Assembly: GCA_016783865.1 (NCBI GenBank) | Contig: JADHVS010000099.1 | Coordinates: 1 to 15,939, forward strand | Direction of reading: 5' to 3' | DNA length: 15,939 nucleotides | Source: Bacteroidales bacterium | Lineage (GTDB): Bacteria; Bacteroidota; Bacteroidia; Bacteroidales; SM23-62 | In this document: positions 7,378-13,190 of the stretch, one piece after another | How positions within the stretch are numbered: the stretch's first letter is position 1 | How the letters are laid out: every line of letters starts with the position of its first letter | Program-made: the position numbers and the translations under genes | Notes under the pieces: model-generated | Database searches by the model: none | What the model saw: only the letters and a program-made list of their open reading frames with translations | Told to the model about the DNA's origin: nothing

Positions 7378-8202
7378 TCCTTTCTGATATTCTCCTAAAA
7401 TTCCCAGATCGCTGGTAAACGGTTTAATCGCTTCGAGCGATTGCATATATAATTTATAATCGTTTATCTCCACATCGATATAAAACTGATACTCCCAATC
7501 CTTGCCCATGATTGGCATCGACTGTATCTTACTCAGGTTGATCTCATAATAGGAAAGTATAGATAAAATTTTCGACAGACTTCCAATTTTATGAGCCAGT
7601 GCAAAATGCAATGATGATTTATTAATCGATTCAACAGATGTTTCCTTGTGGTTATTTTCACCAATAATCAAAAACCTGGTATAGTTTTTCTTATCGGTTT
7701 CAATCCCTGCAGCCAAAATATCAAGGTTGAACATTTCTGCGGCCAGGTCACTGGCAATGGCTCCGATTCCCTTGTATTCATTCTGGGCTATTTCTTTAGC
7801 ACTCAAAGCAGTATCCAGACTTTCAATCAACTTTATATCAGGATATTGATCAAAAAAATGCTGGCATTGCAATATGGCCATGGGATGGGAATATACCTCC
7901 CGTATATCTTCCACTTTTTGACCTGGTAATGCCACGAGGTTTTGTTTTATGCGCATATAAATTTCACCGACTATCCTCATTGGTGAATCTTTCAACAGAT
8001 TATAATTAGGAAGAATGCTGCCAGCCAAAGAGTTTTCAATAGCCATGATACCGAAGTCGGCATTATTTTTCTTCAACGACTTCATCACATCCTTGAATGT
8101 GTTCCGTGGTAATATTTCGATATCGCTTCCTTCGAAATATTTGTAGGCGGCAATTTCATGAAATGCTCCATATCCACCTTGAATTACAATTTTTATAGCC
8201 AT
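7354..8202 (-). CDS. pheA: Prephenate dehydratase PheA
   Basis: It converts prephenate to phenylpyruvate, the branch step to phenylalanine. The two-lobed catalytic domain covers about residues 1-180 and contains MAIENSLAGS (53-62) and NYTRFLII (173-180), whose TRF triplet is the classic catalytic motif. A C-terminal ACT domain (about 197-272; LHFALAHKIGSLSKILSIL, then KIQSMPIMG) is the usual Phe-sensing site. The canonical ESRP of the ACT domain is replaced by QSMP. There is no chorismate mutase domain. It is the first gene of the operon, starting 15 bases after the U-rich tail of a terminator-like hairpin, behind two aromatic leader peptides. The final few residues come from a heptamer array. 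Confidence 0.95.
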   Translation of the reverse strand: MAIKIVIQGGYGAFHEIAAYKYFEGSDIEILPRNTFKDVMKSLKKNNADFGIMAIENSLAGSILPNYNLLKDSPMRIVGEIYMRIKQNLVALPGQKVEDIREVYSHPMAILQCQHFFDQYPDIKLIESLDTALSAKEIAQNEYKGIGAIASDLAAEMFNLDILAAGIETDKKNYTRFLIIGENNHKETSVESINKSSLHFALAHKIGSLSKILSILSYYEINLSKIQSMPIMGKDWEYQFYIDVEINDYKLYMQSLEAIKPFTSDLGILGEYQKGLSVISDQ

Positions 8203-8216
8203 TTTGATGTTCTGTT

Positions 8217-8248
8217 AAACAACAAATCCCGAACCATCGGTCCGGGAT
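8217..8248 (-). terminator. Attenuator B terminator hairpin just before pheA
   Basis: On the minus-strand RNA, AUCCCGGACC (8248-8239) pairs with GGUUCGGGAU (8235-8226) over 10 bp including one G-U, with loop GAU, and is followed by UUGUUGUUU (8225-8217). It lies between the second leader peptide and the pheA ATG, the expected place for an attenuator. The U-run is interrupted by G, so termination strength is uncertain. Confidence 0.8.
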
Positions 8249-8301
8249 CTGCTGCTATTTTGTATGAATGCACATTTTCCCCGGACCCCTTAGTAGGAGG
8301 T
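8239..8301 (-). promoter_or_regulatory. Competing antiterminator and 1:2 segments of attenuator B
   Basis: GGUCCGGG (8287-8280) is an exact 8-bp complement of CCCGGACC (8246-8239), which is the 5' arm of terminator B, so the two structures exclude each other. An upstream segment ACCUC (8301-8297), starting within the last Tyr codon of the leader peptide, can pair with GGGGU (8289-8285) and hide the antiterminator arm. This gives the 1:2, 2:3 and 3:4 arrangement of classical amino-acid attenuators. The pairings are read by eye; no folding energies were computed. Confidence 0.7.
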
Positions 8302-8338
8302 AATAGTAAAAAGCGTAAAAGAAGAAATCGCGATTCAT
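8255..8338 (-). CDS. Leader peptide B, Phe/Tyr-rich (pheL-like), of the aromatic operon
   Basis: A 27-codon frame (ATG 8338-8336, TAG 8257-8255) reads MNRDFFFYAFYYYLLLRG and then PGKMCIHTK. Residues 5-13 are eight aromatics out of nine (four Phe, four Tyr). Ribosome stalling there when Phe- or Tyr-tRNA is uncharged would cover segment 1 (8301-8297), free 8287-8280 to pair with 8246-8239, and so block terminator B. The product is expected to have no role except as a sensor. The aromatic run uses both Phe and both Tyr codons (TTC TTC TTT TAC GCT TTT TAC TAT TAC) and is not a simple AT repeat. The upstream bases (AGTTACTAAA) carry no strong Shine-Dalgarno, as is usual in this phylum. Confidence 0.82.
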   Translation of the reverse strand: MNRDFFFYAFYYYLLLRGPGKMCIHTK

Positions 8339-8358
8339 TTTAGTAACTGGTTTATTTC

Positions 8359-8383
8359 AAAAAAAAATCCCGAAATATCGGGA
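8359..8383 (-). terminator. Attenuator A intrinsic terminator
   Basis: On the minus strand UCCCGA-UAUU-UCGGGA (8383-8368) forms a perfect 6-bp stem followed by nine consecutive U (8367-8359), a classical intrinsic terminator. No minus-strand gene ends here. The only upstream minus-strand frame of interest is the aromatic leader peptide at 8467-8426. The stem core CCCG/CGGG is the same as that of terminator B. Confidence 0.82.
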
Positions 8384-8419
8384 CTCTTCATTTATTATAA
8401 GTTATAAACTTTTTGTCCC
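8380..8419 (-). promoter_or_regulatory. Possible antiterminator of attenuator A
   Basis: GGGAC (8419-8415) is complementary to GUCCC (8384-8380), which overlaps the 5' arm of terminator A. A small hairpin, AAGUU-UAU-AACUU, lies in between and would shorten the loop. GGGAC begins 6 bases after the leader A stop codon, so a ribosome waiting at that stop would cover it and favour termination. A ribosome stalled earlier on Phe/Tyr codons would leave it free. The pairing is only 5 bp. Confidence 0.5.
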
Positions 8420-8425
8420 TGAAAA

Positions 8426-8467
8426 TTATTCCGGATAAAAATAAAAATATGTATAGAACCTTCTCAT
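8426..8467 (-). CDS. Leader peptide A, Phe/Tyr-rich, first of two in series
   Basis: A 13-codon frame (ATG 8467-8465, TAA 8428-8426) reads MRRFYTYFYFYPE, with seven aromatic residues in an eight-residue run (FYTYFYFY). It sits just before terminator A and upstream of leader B, in the direction of pheA. The start overlaps the end of another tiny frame (MATFTTDLMR). The caution is that the DNA here is very AT-rich, so TTT and TAT codons are more likely by chance than in leader B. The position before a perfect terminator and the matched amino-acid specificity with pheA and tyrA support it. Confidence 0.62.
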   Translation of the reverse strand: MRRFYTYFYFYPE

Positions 8468-8506
8468 CTCATTAAATCTGTTGTAAACGTAGCCATTCTT
8501 TTTCTC

Positions 8507-8529
8507 AATTGCAAAATTAAGTTGCAATT
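8507..8529. promoter_or_regulatory. Dyad AATTGCAA-N7-TTGCAATT over the putative pheA-operon promoter
   Basis: A perfect 8-bp inverted repeat (8507-8514 and 8522-8529) with a 7-base spacer lies in the pheA/nth divergent region. It overlaps TAATTTTG on the minus strand (8519-8512), which fits the TAnnTTTG -7 box and would start transcription about 40 bases before leader peptide A. No convincing -33 TTTG is seen. The dyad has the size of a dimeric repressor site, but no regulator is identified. Confidence 0.45.
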
Positions 8530-8615
8530 TTACAATGATTTAACCTGTTTCATTACGATTCTTAAGTAAAAAAACAGTAAAGATTGAAATTTCACACATT
8601 TAGTCGTTTTACCTT

Positions 8616-8623
8616 TATATTTG
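8616..8623 (+). promoter_or_regulatory. Putative -7 box of nth
   Basis: TATATTTG matches TAnnTTTG exactly and lies 22 bases before the nth ATG, with only a weak -33 candidate (CATTTAG near 8597-8603). Between the pheA-operon dyad and this box I see no further gene. Confidence 0.5.
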
Positions 8624-8645
8624 AATTCACAGATTAATTTTTCAA

Positions 8646-9302
8646 ATGCAAAACGAAAGGATAACAAAAAAAGAACGGTTTACCAGGGTAATTGAGTATT
8701 TCACGGATACCATGCCAGAGCCAGAGACAGAGTTGACGCATCAAAATCCCTATGAACTGATTGTTGCTGTAATATTATCGGCACAGTGTACCGATAAGCG
8801 TGTTAACATGATCACACCTGATTTCTTTAAAGTCTTTCCCACTCCTGAGAAACTGGCTGACGCCGGCCAGGAAGAGGTTTTCGCACTTATTAAAAGCTGT
8901 TCCTATCCGAACAATAAAGCTAAACACCTGATTGGCATGGCCAAAACTCTTATCCATGAATTCGGCGGAAATATCCCTGATTCTGTGGAACAGTTACAAA
9001 TGCTGCCGGGTGTCGGAAGAAAAACAGCCAATGTAGTGGCTGCTGTGATCTATAACATGCCGGTGATGCCTGTAGACACTCATGTATTTCGCGTTGCATC
9101 AAGGATCGGCTTAACCAACCAGGCAAAAACTCCCTTACAGGCCGAACTGCAACTCACTGAAAATTTCCCGGAGGAACTTATTTCAAAGGCCCACCATTGG
9201 CTGATTCTGCATGGCCGGTACACCTGCATCGCACGGAAGCCGAAATGTGAGGAATGCGGGCTGACCGGTATTTGTAAATATTATAAAAAACAGAACGGAT
9301 AA
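8646..9302 (+). CDS. nth: Endonuclease III (DNA glycosylase/AP lyase)
   Basis: It removes oxidised pyrimidines from DNA and cuts the resulting abasic site in base excision repair. The helix-hairpin-helix motif is MLPGVGRKTANVV (residues 119-131), with catalytic Lys126. The catalytic Asp is Asp144 in PVDTHVFRV. The C-terminal 4Fe-4S cluster loop is Cys194-x6-Cys201-x2-Cys204-x5-Cys210, exactly the Nth spacing. The 218-residue length is typical. It stands alone on the plus strand, divergent from the aromatic operon, with its own probable promoter. Confidence 0.97.
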   Translation: MQNERITKKERFTRVIEYFTDTMPEPETELTHQNPYELIVAVILSAQCTDKRVNMITPDFFKVFPTPEKLADAGQEEVFALIKSCSYPNNKAKHLIGMAKTLIHEFGGNIPDSVEQLQMLPGVGRKTANVVAAVIYNMPVMPVDTHVFRVASRIGLTNQAKTPLQAELQLTENFPEELISKAHHWLILHGRYTCIARKPKCEECGLTGICKYYKKQNG

Positions 9303-9421
9303 AGTCTGCAAGTCTTCGAGTAGCAAGTCTACAGGTTAATTGCCAAAACCTGCAAACACACCCAACTCACTTGCCCCACACCCGCTGTTCACCGTTTACC
9401 GCTCACTGGTCACTGATAATC
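9303..9421. repeat. Degenerate heptamer tract with inverted halves after nth
   Basis: The intergenic stretch after nth breaks into 7-base units, clearest at GTCTGCA, AGTCTTC, GAGTAGC, AAGTCTA and again at TTCACCG, TTTACCG, CTCACTG, GTCACTG. The halves are roughly inverted: GCAAGT...CAGGTT on the left faces AACCTG...ACTTGC on the right around AATTGCCA. This could fold into a long imperfect stem on RNA after nth. The remaining bases to the next gene (9422-9539) are AT-rich with one possible -7 box, TATTTTTG at 9515-9522. Confidence 0.6.
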
Positions 9422-9548
9422 CAGCAATTTTCATCCAAATTTACCGATGTTAATTAATATTGCCTCACAAATTTGATTATCAACATTTTAATCCTTTTAT
9501 TTAGAACACTTTTATATTTTTGTATTACAAATTGATTGAATGGTATAC

Positions 9549-10433
9549 ATGAAAAAGATAATAATCATTCTTGCCCTGTTTGGATTGTGTATAATACCTA
9601 CCAGCTACTCTATTAAAAAGATGGACTTCCGGGATGCCAGGTTAAATAATGTTTGCAAGGATTTATCGGGTGAAGCATTACTGTATTTTGTTTTTGTTGA
9701 CAATACACAGGCAGCTCCATGGACAGAGTTTGATATGCGGTCTACCATCGATTCCATCCGCATAGCAATTGATTGGTTACACGCCCAGGCGCGCAAGGAA
9801 AATATTGAATTGAATATTAAAGCAGATTTTTATATTGGGAAAGAATTTACCACTGTGCGGAAAAACCTCCCTGAAAAGAGTATTTATGAATCCCTTACTT
9901 CGCCCAACATCAAAAATGGCATGGTAACAATGAACAAATGGGCCGACGGCATTGCCAAAGTGATTGGCGGAGCACTACCCATCCATACAAAAGATGGTTT
10001 ACCGGAAATTAAGAATCCGCACAATAAAGAAAGGCTTGTTGCCTATCTCAGAGATGAGAATTATGCAGAAAGCGTAGCTCTCTTTTTCTTACTCAATAAT
10101 TATTTTAAACAGGATATATCGGTCACATTGAATACATATAATACTAACGATGTTGAATTTGCGATCATAAGCTACAAATATCCCAGTGAAATTGCCCATA
10201 ATTTTCTTCATTTGTACGGCGCTGCCGACATGCATGAAACAATATACAGAAAGAATGTCAGTAAAATAAAAACCCTGTATCAGGAATTTCCGGACGATAT
10301 CATGCAGGACCCAGCGGGCAAAAATATATGGGAATTAAATATCGGTAGTTATACAAAGTACCTTATTGGCTGGACCGACAGCTATGATCCCAAACATGAA
10401 TCCCTTTTCACAGATAAGTTTGTGAATTATTAA
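9549..10433 (+). CDS. Secreted metzincin-like protein lacking the catalytic Glu (putative pseudoprotease)
   Basis: A 21-residue signal peptide (MKKIIIILALFGLCIIPTSYS) starts at the ATG at 9549; the ATG at 9540 would add three residues before the Lys pair and is less likely. The segment SEIAHNFLHLYGAADMHE (near residues 213-230 from 9549) has the spacing HxxxHxxGxxD of a metzincin zinc site. The Glu that should follow the first His is Asn. DIMQDPAGKN further on resembles a Met-turn, followed by IGSYTKYLIGWTD. The zinc ligands (two His and the Asp) remain, so the protein could still bind metal while being catalytically weak or dead. The substrate and role are not known. No membrane segment follows the signal, so export to periplasm or outside is likely. 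Confidence 0.65.
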   Translation: MKKIIIILALFGLCIIPTSYSIKKMDFRDARLNNVCKDLSGEALLYFVFVDNTQAAPWTEFDMRSTIDSIRIAIDWLHAQARKENIELNIKADFYIGKEFTTVRKNLPEKSIYESLTSPNIKNGMVTMNKWADGIAKVIGGALPIHTKDGLPEIKNPHNKERLVAYLRDENYAESVALFFLLNNYFKQDISVTLNTYNTNDVEFAIISYKYPSEIAHNFLHLYGAADMHETIYRKNVSKIKTLYQEFPDDIMQDPAGKNIWELNIGSYTKYLIGWTDSYDPKHESLFTDKFVNY

Positions 10434-10461
10434 TCCTTTATCTTTGTATAAATAAGGATTA
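10431..10461. promoter_or_regulatory. Dyad with -7 box before the nifS/selD fusion
   Basis: TAATCCTT (10431-10438) and AAGGATTA (10454-10461) form a perfect 8-bp inverted repeat around TATCTTTG (10439-10446), an exact TAnnTTTG -7 box located 28 bases before the ATG at 10475. The dyad begins at the stop codon of the previous gene. It may be an operator or a weak hairpin; no U-run follows. Confidence 0.45.
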
Positions 10462-10474
10462 ATAATCTTCCCCG

Positions 10475-12676
10475 ATGGATCCTATCTATCTCGACTATAA
10501 TGCAACCACACCCATTGATCCGGACGTGGCAAAAGCAATGCAGCCATTTCTTGAACACTATTTTGGTAATCCTTCCAGTGCACATCAATACGGCATAGCC
10601 AGCAAAATGGCGATAGAACAGGCCAGGGGGCAGGTGGCCAGGCTGATTAATGCCCGGACAAATGAAATAGTCTTCACCAGCGGTGGAACCGAATCCAATA
10701 ATTATGCTTTGAAAGGAATTGCCGCCAGGTACAGGGATAAGGGTAATCATATAATTACCTCTGCTATTGAACATCCAGCCGTGTTAAATGTGTGCAGATA
10801 CCTCAATAAAAATGGATTTCAGATCAGCTATATTCCAGTTGACAGCCATGGCATGGTTGATTTAAACTCACTTAAAAAATCCATTAAAAAGGAGACCATA
10901 CTGATTTCCATTATGCATGCCAACAATGAAGTGGGCACTATTCAGCCTATATGTGAAATTGCTGGCATCGCGAAGGAGAATGGGATTATTTTTCATACCG
11001 ATGCTGCACAGTCGGCAGGAAAGATCAGGATTGACGTGGAGGAATTGTCGGTTGACCTGCTCTCCATTGCAGGACATAAACTATATGGCCCAAAAGGTAT
11101 TGGTGCACTCTATATCAGGTCAGGAATTGAACCGGAGAACCTGATGCATGGTGCTGATCACGAGAGCAGCCGCCGTGCAGGCACAGAAAATGTTTTGGAA
11201 ATTGCAGGTTTGGGAAAAGCATGTGAACTGGCATTCGAAAACCTGGAAGAGAATGCTCGTCTTTTGGCCGAAAGCCGCGATTACCTGTATGAGCTGATAT
11301 CACGTGAAATCCCATCAGCCATACGCAATGGACATCCAGAAAAGATGCTTCCTAATACCCTCAGTATGAGCTTCCCGGGAGTTCTTGCTGACCTGATTTT
11401 ATCGTCCATGCCGGAGGTTGCTGCCTCGGCCGGTGCTGCGTGCCACTCCGACCAACAGGTTATTTCTCACGTTCTTGATGCCATGGGACTTCCCGAAGAT
11501 GTTACCATGGGAACCATTCGTTTCTCAACAGGTAAAAATACCACCCGGAAGGAGATAGAAATAGCGGCAGAAAAAACTATTAACACAGTGAAGCAGCTGG
11601 ACAGGCATACTCCCGATTACACAAACTATAATCATTCACTAAAGGACATTAAACTAACACAGTTTACCCATGGATTAGGGTGTGCATGCAAACTAAGGCG
11701 AAAAGATCTGGAACAGGTCATTGCCCGACTGCCGCAGTTGCATAATAAACAGGTACTCATTGATGCTGCAAACTCAGACGATGCAGCTGTTTACCAACTG
11801 GATGAATTGACAGCCATTATTCAATCGGTCGATTTTATTACTCCCATTGTGGATGATCCGTCAGATTTCGGAGCCATCGCCGCAGCCAACGCCCTCAGTG
11901 ATATTTATGCCATGGGGGGTAAACCCATTTTTGCGTTGAACATTGCAGCCTTTCCAGTCAACAGGCTTCCACTGGAGGTGTTACAGGATATTATTGCCGG
12001 GGCGAACGCCGTATTGGATGAAGCGGGGATACAAGTACTGGGAGGTCATACCATCGAAGATACAGAACCCAAATTTGGCATGGTGGTAAATGGCCTGGCC
12101 CATCCCGATAAGATCCTAACCAATAAAAATGCCAGGCCGGGCGATGCCCTGATCCTGACTAAACCTATTGGAACCGGCATTATCACCACTGCAATAAAAC
12201 GGAATTTGGCGGATGACCAGACAACAAGGGAAGTGATCCATCTGATGAGACAATTAAATAAAGAGGCTGCAGAAATCGCCAGCCGGTTTAAGATTAACAG
12301 CTGTACCGACATTACAGGATTTGGCCTGCTCGGTCATTTATTTGAAATGATAAAGGCAAGTGGAGTTTCAGCAGAAATTAACCATCATCATGTACCTCTG
12401 ATAACAGGTGCAGCTGAATTTGCAGGTCTTGGCATCATCCCCGGTGGAACCAAAAATAATATGGATTACACCAGTCACTTAACTTCCTGGAGTGAAGACA
12501 TCCCTGGTCTGTATAGAATACTACTCAACGATGCACAGACTTCGGGTGGATTACTCTACTCACTCCCTGAGCAATATGCGGATGCATTGATCCATGAATT
12601 AAAGAAGAAAAAATTGGTAGCTAAAAAGATTGGAACGGTTACCAGATCAACAGAACCGCGAATTTCAGTATTTTGA
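10475..12676 (+). CDS. Fused selenocysteine lyase/cysteine desulfurase (NifS-like) and selenide, water dikinase (SelD)
   Basis: The N-terminal domain (about 1-375) is a PLP enzyme of the NifS/SCLY class: YLDYNATTPID, FGNPSSAHQYG, SGGTESNN, His100, HTDAAQSAG, SIAGHKLYGPKG with PLP Lys202, RRAGTEN, and the active loop SAGAACHSD with Cys323. GAACHSD is the form found in selenocysteine lyases. After a short linker (about 376-392), SelD begins at LTQFTHGLGCACK, with catalytic Cys403 and Lys406. NSDDAAVY, DDPSDFGAIAAANALSDIYAMGGKP, GGHTIED, DITGFGLLGH, PGGTKNN and DAQTSGGLL follow. The likely job is to release selenium from selenocysteine or a similar donor and pass it within one chain to ATP-driven selenophosphate synthesis. 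The SelD active site encodes Cys (TGT), not Sec. NifS-SelD fusions are known but uncommon. Confidence 0.93.
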   Translation: MDPIYLDYNATTPIDPDVAKAMQPFLEHYFGNPSSAHQYGIASKMAIEQARGQVARLINARTNEIVFTSGGTESNNYALKGIAARYRDKGNHIITSAIEHPAVLNVCRYLNKNGFQISYIPVDSHGMVDLNSLKKSIKKETILISIMHANNEVGTIQPICEIAGIAKENGIIFHTDAAQSAGKIRIDVEELSVDLLSIAGHKLYGPKGIGALYIRSGIEPENLMHGADHESSRRAGTENVLEIAGLGKACELAFENLEENARLLAESRDYLYELISREIPSAIRNGHPEKMLPNTLSMSFPGVLADLILSSMPEVAASAGAACHSDQQVISHVLDAMGLPEDVTMGTIRFSTGKNTTRKEIEIAAEKTINTVKQLDRHTPDYTNYNHSLKDIKLTQFTHGLGCACKLRRKDLEQVIARLPQLHNKQVLIDAANSDDAAVYQLDELTAIIQSVDFITPIVDDPSDFGAIAAANALSDIYAMGGKPIFALNIAAFPVNRLPLEVLQDIIAGANAVLDEAGIQVLGGHTIEDTEPKFGMVVNGLAHPDKILTNKNARPGDALILTKPIGTGIITTAIKRNLADDQTTREVIHLMRQLNKEAAEIASRFKINSCTDITGFGLLGHLFEMIKASGVSAEINHHHVPLITGAAEFAGLGIIPGGTKNNMDYTSHLTSWSEDIPGLYRILLNDAQTSGGLLYSLPEQYADALIHELKKKKLVAKKIGTVTRSTEPRISVF

Positions 12677-12760
12677 GGAATACCATGACAATGGGAATGT
12701 GAAACTTGAAATGAGCCTGGAGAGAGGAATTCTTGAAGGAAGCTATAATGTTTATTTGAA

Positions 12761-12900
12761 GCTCCCCGCCGCAAGCAGCGGGGAAACGAGTTTCTGAGTT
12801 CGGCGAAGCCAAACAAACCTCTGAGTTCGGCGAAGCCAAACAAACCTCTGAGTTCGGCGAAGCCAAACAAACCTCTGAGTTCGGCGAAGCCAATGCGCTC
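12761..12900 (+). repeat. Modular hairpin repeat element inside the YwqK-like gene (copy 2, expanded)
   Basis: The head is the hairpin TCCCCGC-CGCAAGCA-GCGGGGA (12763-12784), followed by AACGAGTT, the core TCTGAGTTCGGCGAAGCC and the end AATGCGCTC (12892-12900). Head, core and end have the same order as in 1007-1062. The difference is that the core is repeated four times here. Its insertion shifts the frame and adds a stop within the host gene. Confidence 0.78.
12793..12891 (+). repeat. 27-bp tandem repeat, four cores
   Basis: The 18-base core TCTGAGTTCGGCGAAGCC occurs at 12793-12810, 12820-12837, 12847-12864 and 12874-12891, with the identical 9-base spacer AAACAAACC between copies. The units are identical, which points to recent expansion. 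The unit contains the near-palindrome TTCGGCGAA. As 27 is a multiple of three, all frames stay open for repeating peptides, which creates spurious long frames on the minus strand. Confidence 0.92.
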
Positions 12901-13190
12901 GCAGGATTCAACAACGGACAGAAAAAAGAACTCAGGTCATACCATAATGGTTTATGCCACGGTATCTGGTCTACCTGGAATGAATACGGAGTGAAGATTG
13001 GGGAGGCAGGTTATAAACAGAACAGAAAACAAGGAAAGTGGTACATCTGGGATGATAGCGTTACCAAACGGTTTGAGATGGAATTTAAACATGGTAAAAA
13101 GACAGGAACATGGTTTCAATGGGATGAAAATGGAGAATTGATCAAAGAGCAGATTTTTGATTAATGATTTGAATTACTTGTAATTAATTT

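Larger units (their letters stand above)
12675..13164 (+). pseudogene. Broken YwqK-like (MORN-type repeat) protein gene interrupted by a hairpin repeat
   Basis: From the selD stop a second frame reads EEYHDNGNVKLEMSLERGILEGSYNVYLK and then enters a hairpin repeat and a TGA at about 12795. From 12892, one frame further on, the coding sense resumes: YHNGLCHGIWSTWNEYG, YKQNRKQGKWYIWDD, FKHGKKTGTWFQWDENG, ending at the TAA at 13162-13164. The recurring NGxxxGxWxxW pattern is that of YwqK/MORN-type repeat proteins. The first part lacks a clear start (in-frame candidates are GTG 12699 and ATG 12711; the frame is open back to 12621 inside selD), so the 5' end may also be missing. Together the pieces look like one gene split by the 140-bp insert, with an unknown amount lost. 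A short chaperone- or antitoxin-like role has been suggested for YwqK relatives, but nothing here tests that. Confidence 0.7.

Noticed and set aside
8203..8400. T-box or other riboswitch upstream of pheA
   Set aside because: No T-box sequence or specifier loop is visible, and the aromatic leader peptides with competing stems explain the region better.
10430..10774. Minus-strand frame of 114 residues
   Set aside because: Antisense shadow of the NifS domain, which is strongly conserved on the plus strand.
12674..12676. TGA at the end of selD as a selenocysteine codon
   Set aside because: SelD is complete at this point, and reading through gives only GIP and then another TGA.
12793..12891. CRISPR array
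   Set aside because: The 9-base sequences between the cores are identical and far too short to be spacers; no cas genes are present.
12556..12914. Overlapping minus-strand frames of 91-104 residues with repeating GFAELRGLF or ASPNSEVCL
   Set aside because: They are translations of the 27-bp tandem array in two frames and overlap selD and the YwqK-like remnant; nothing outside the array looks like protein.
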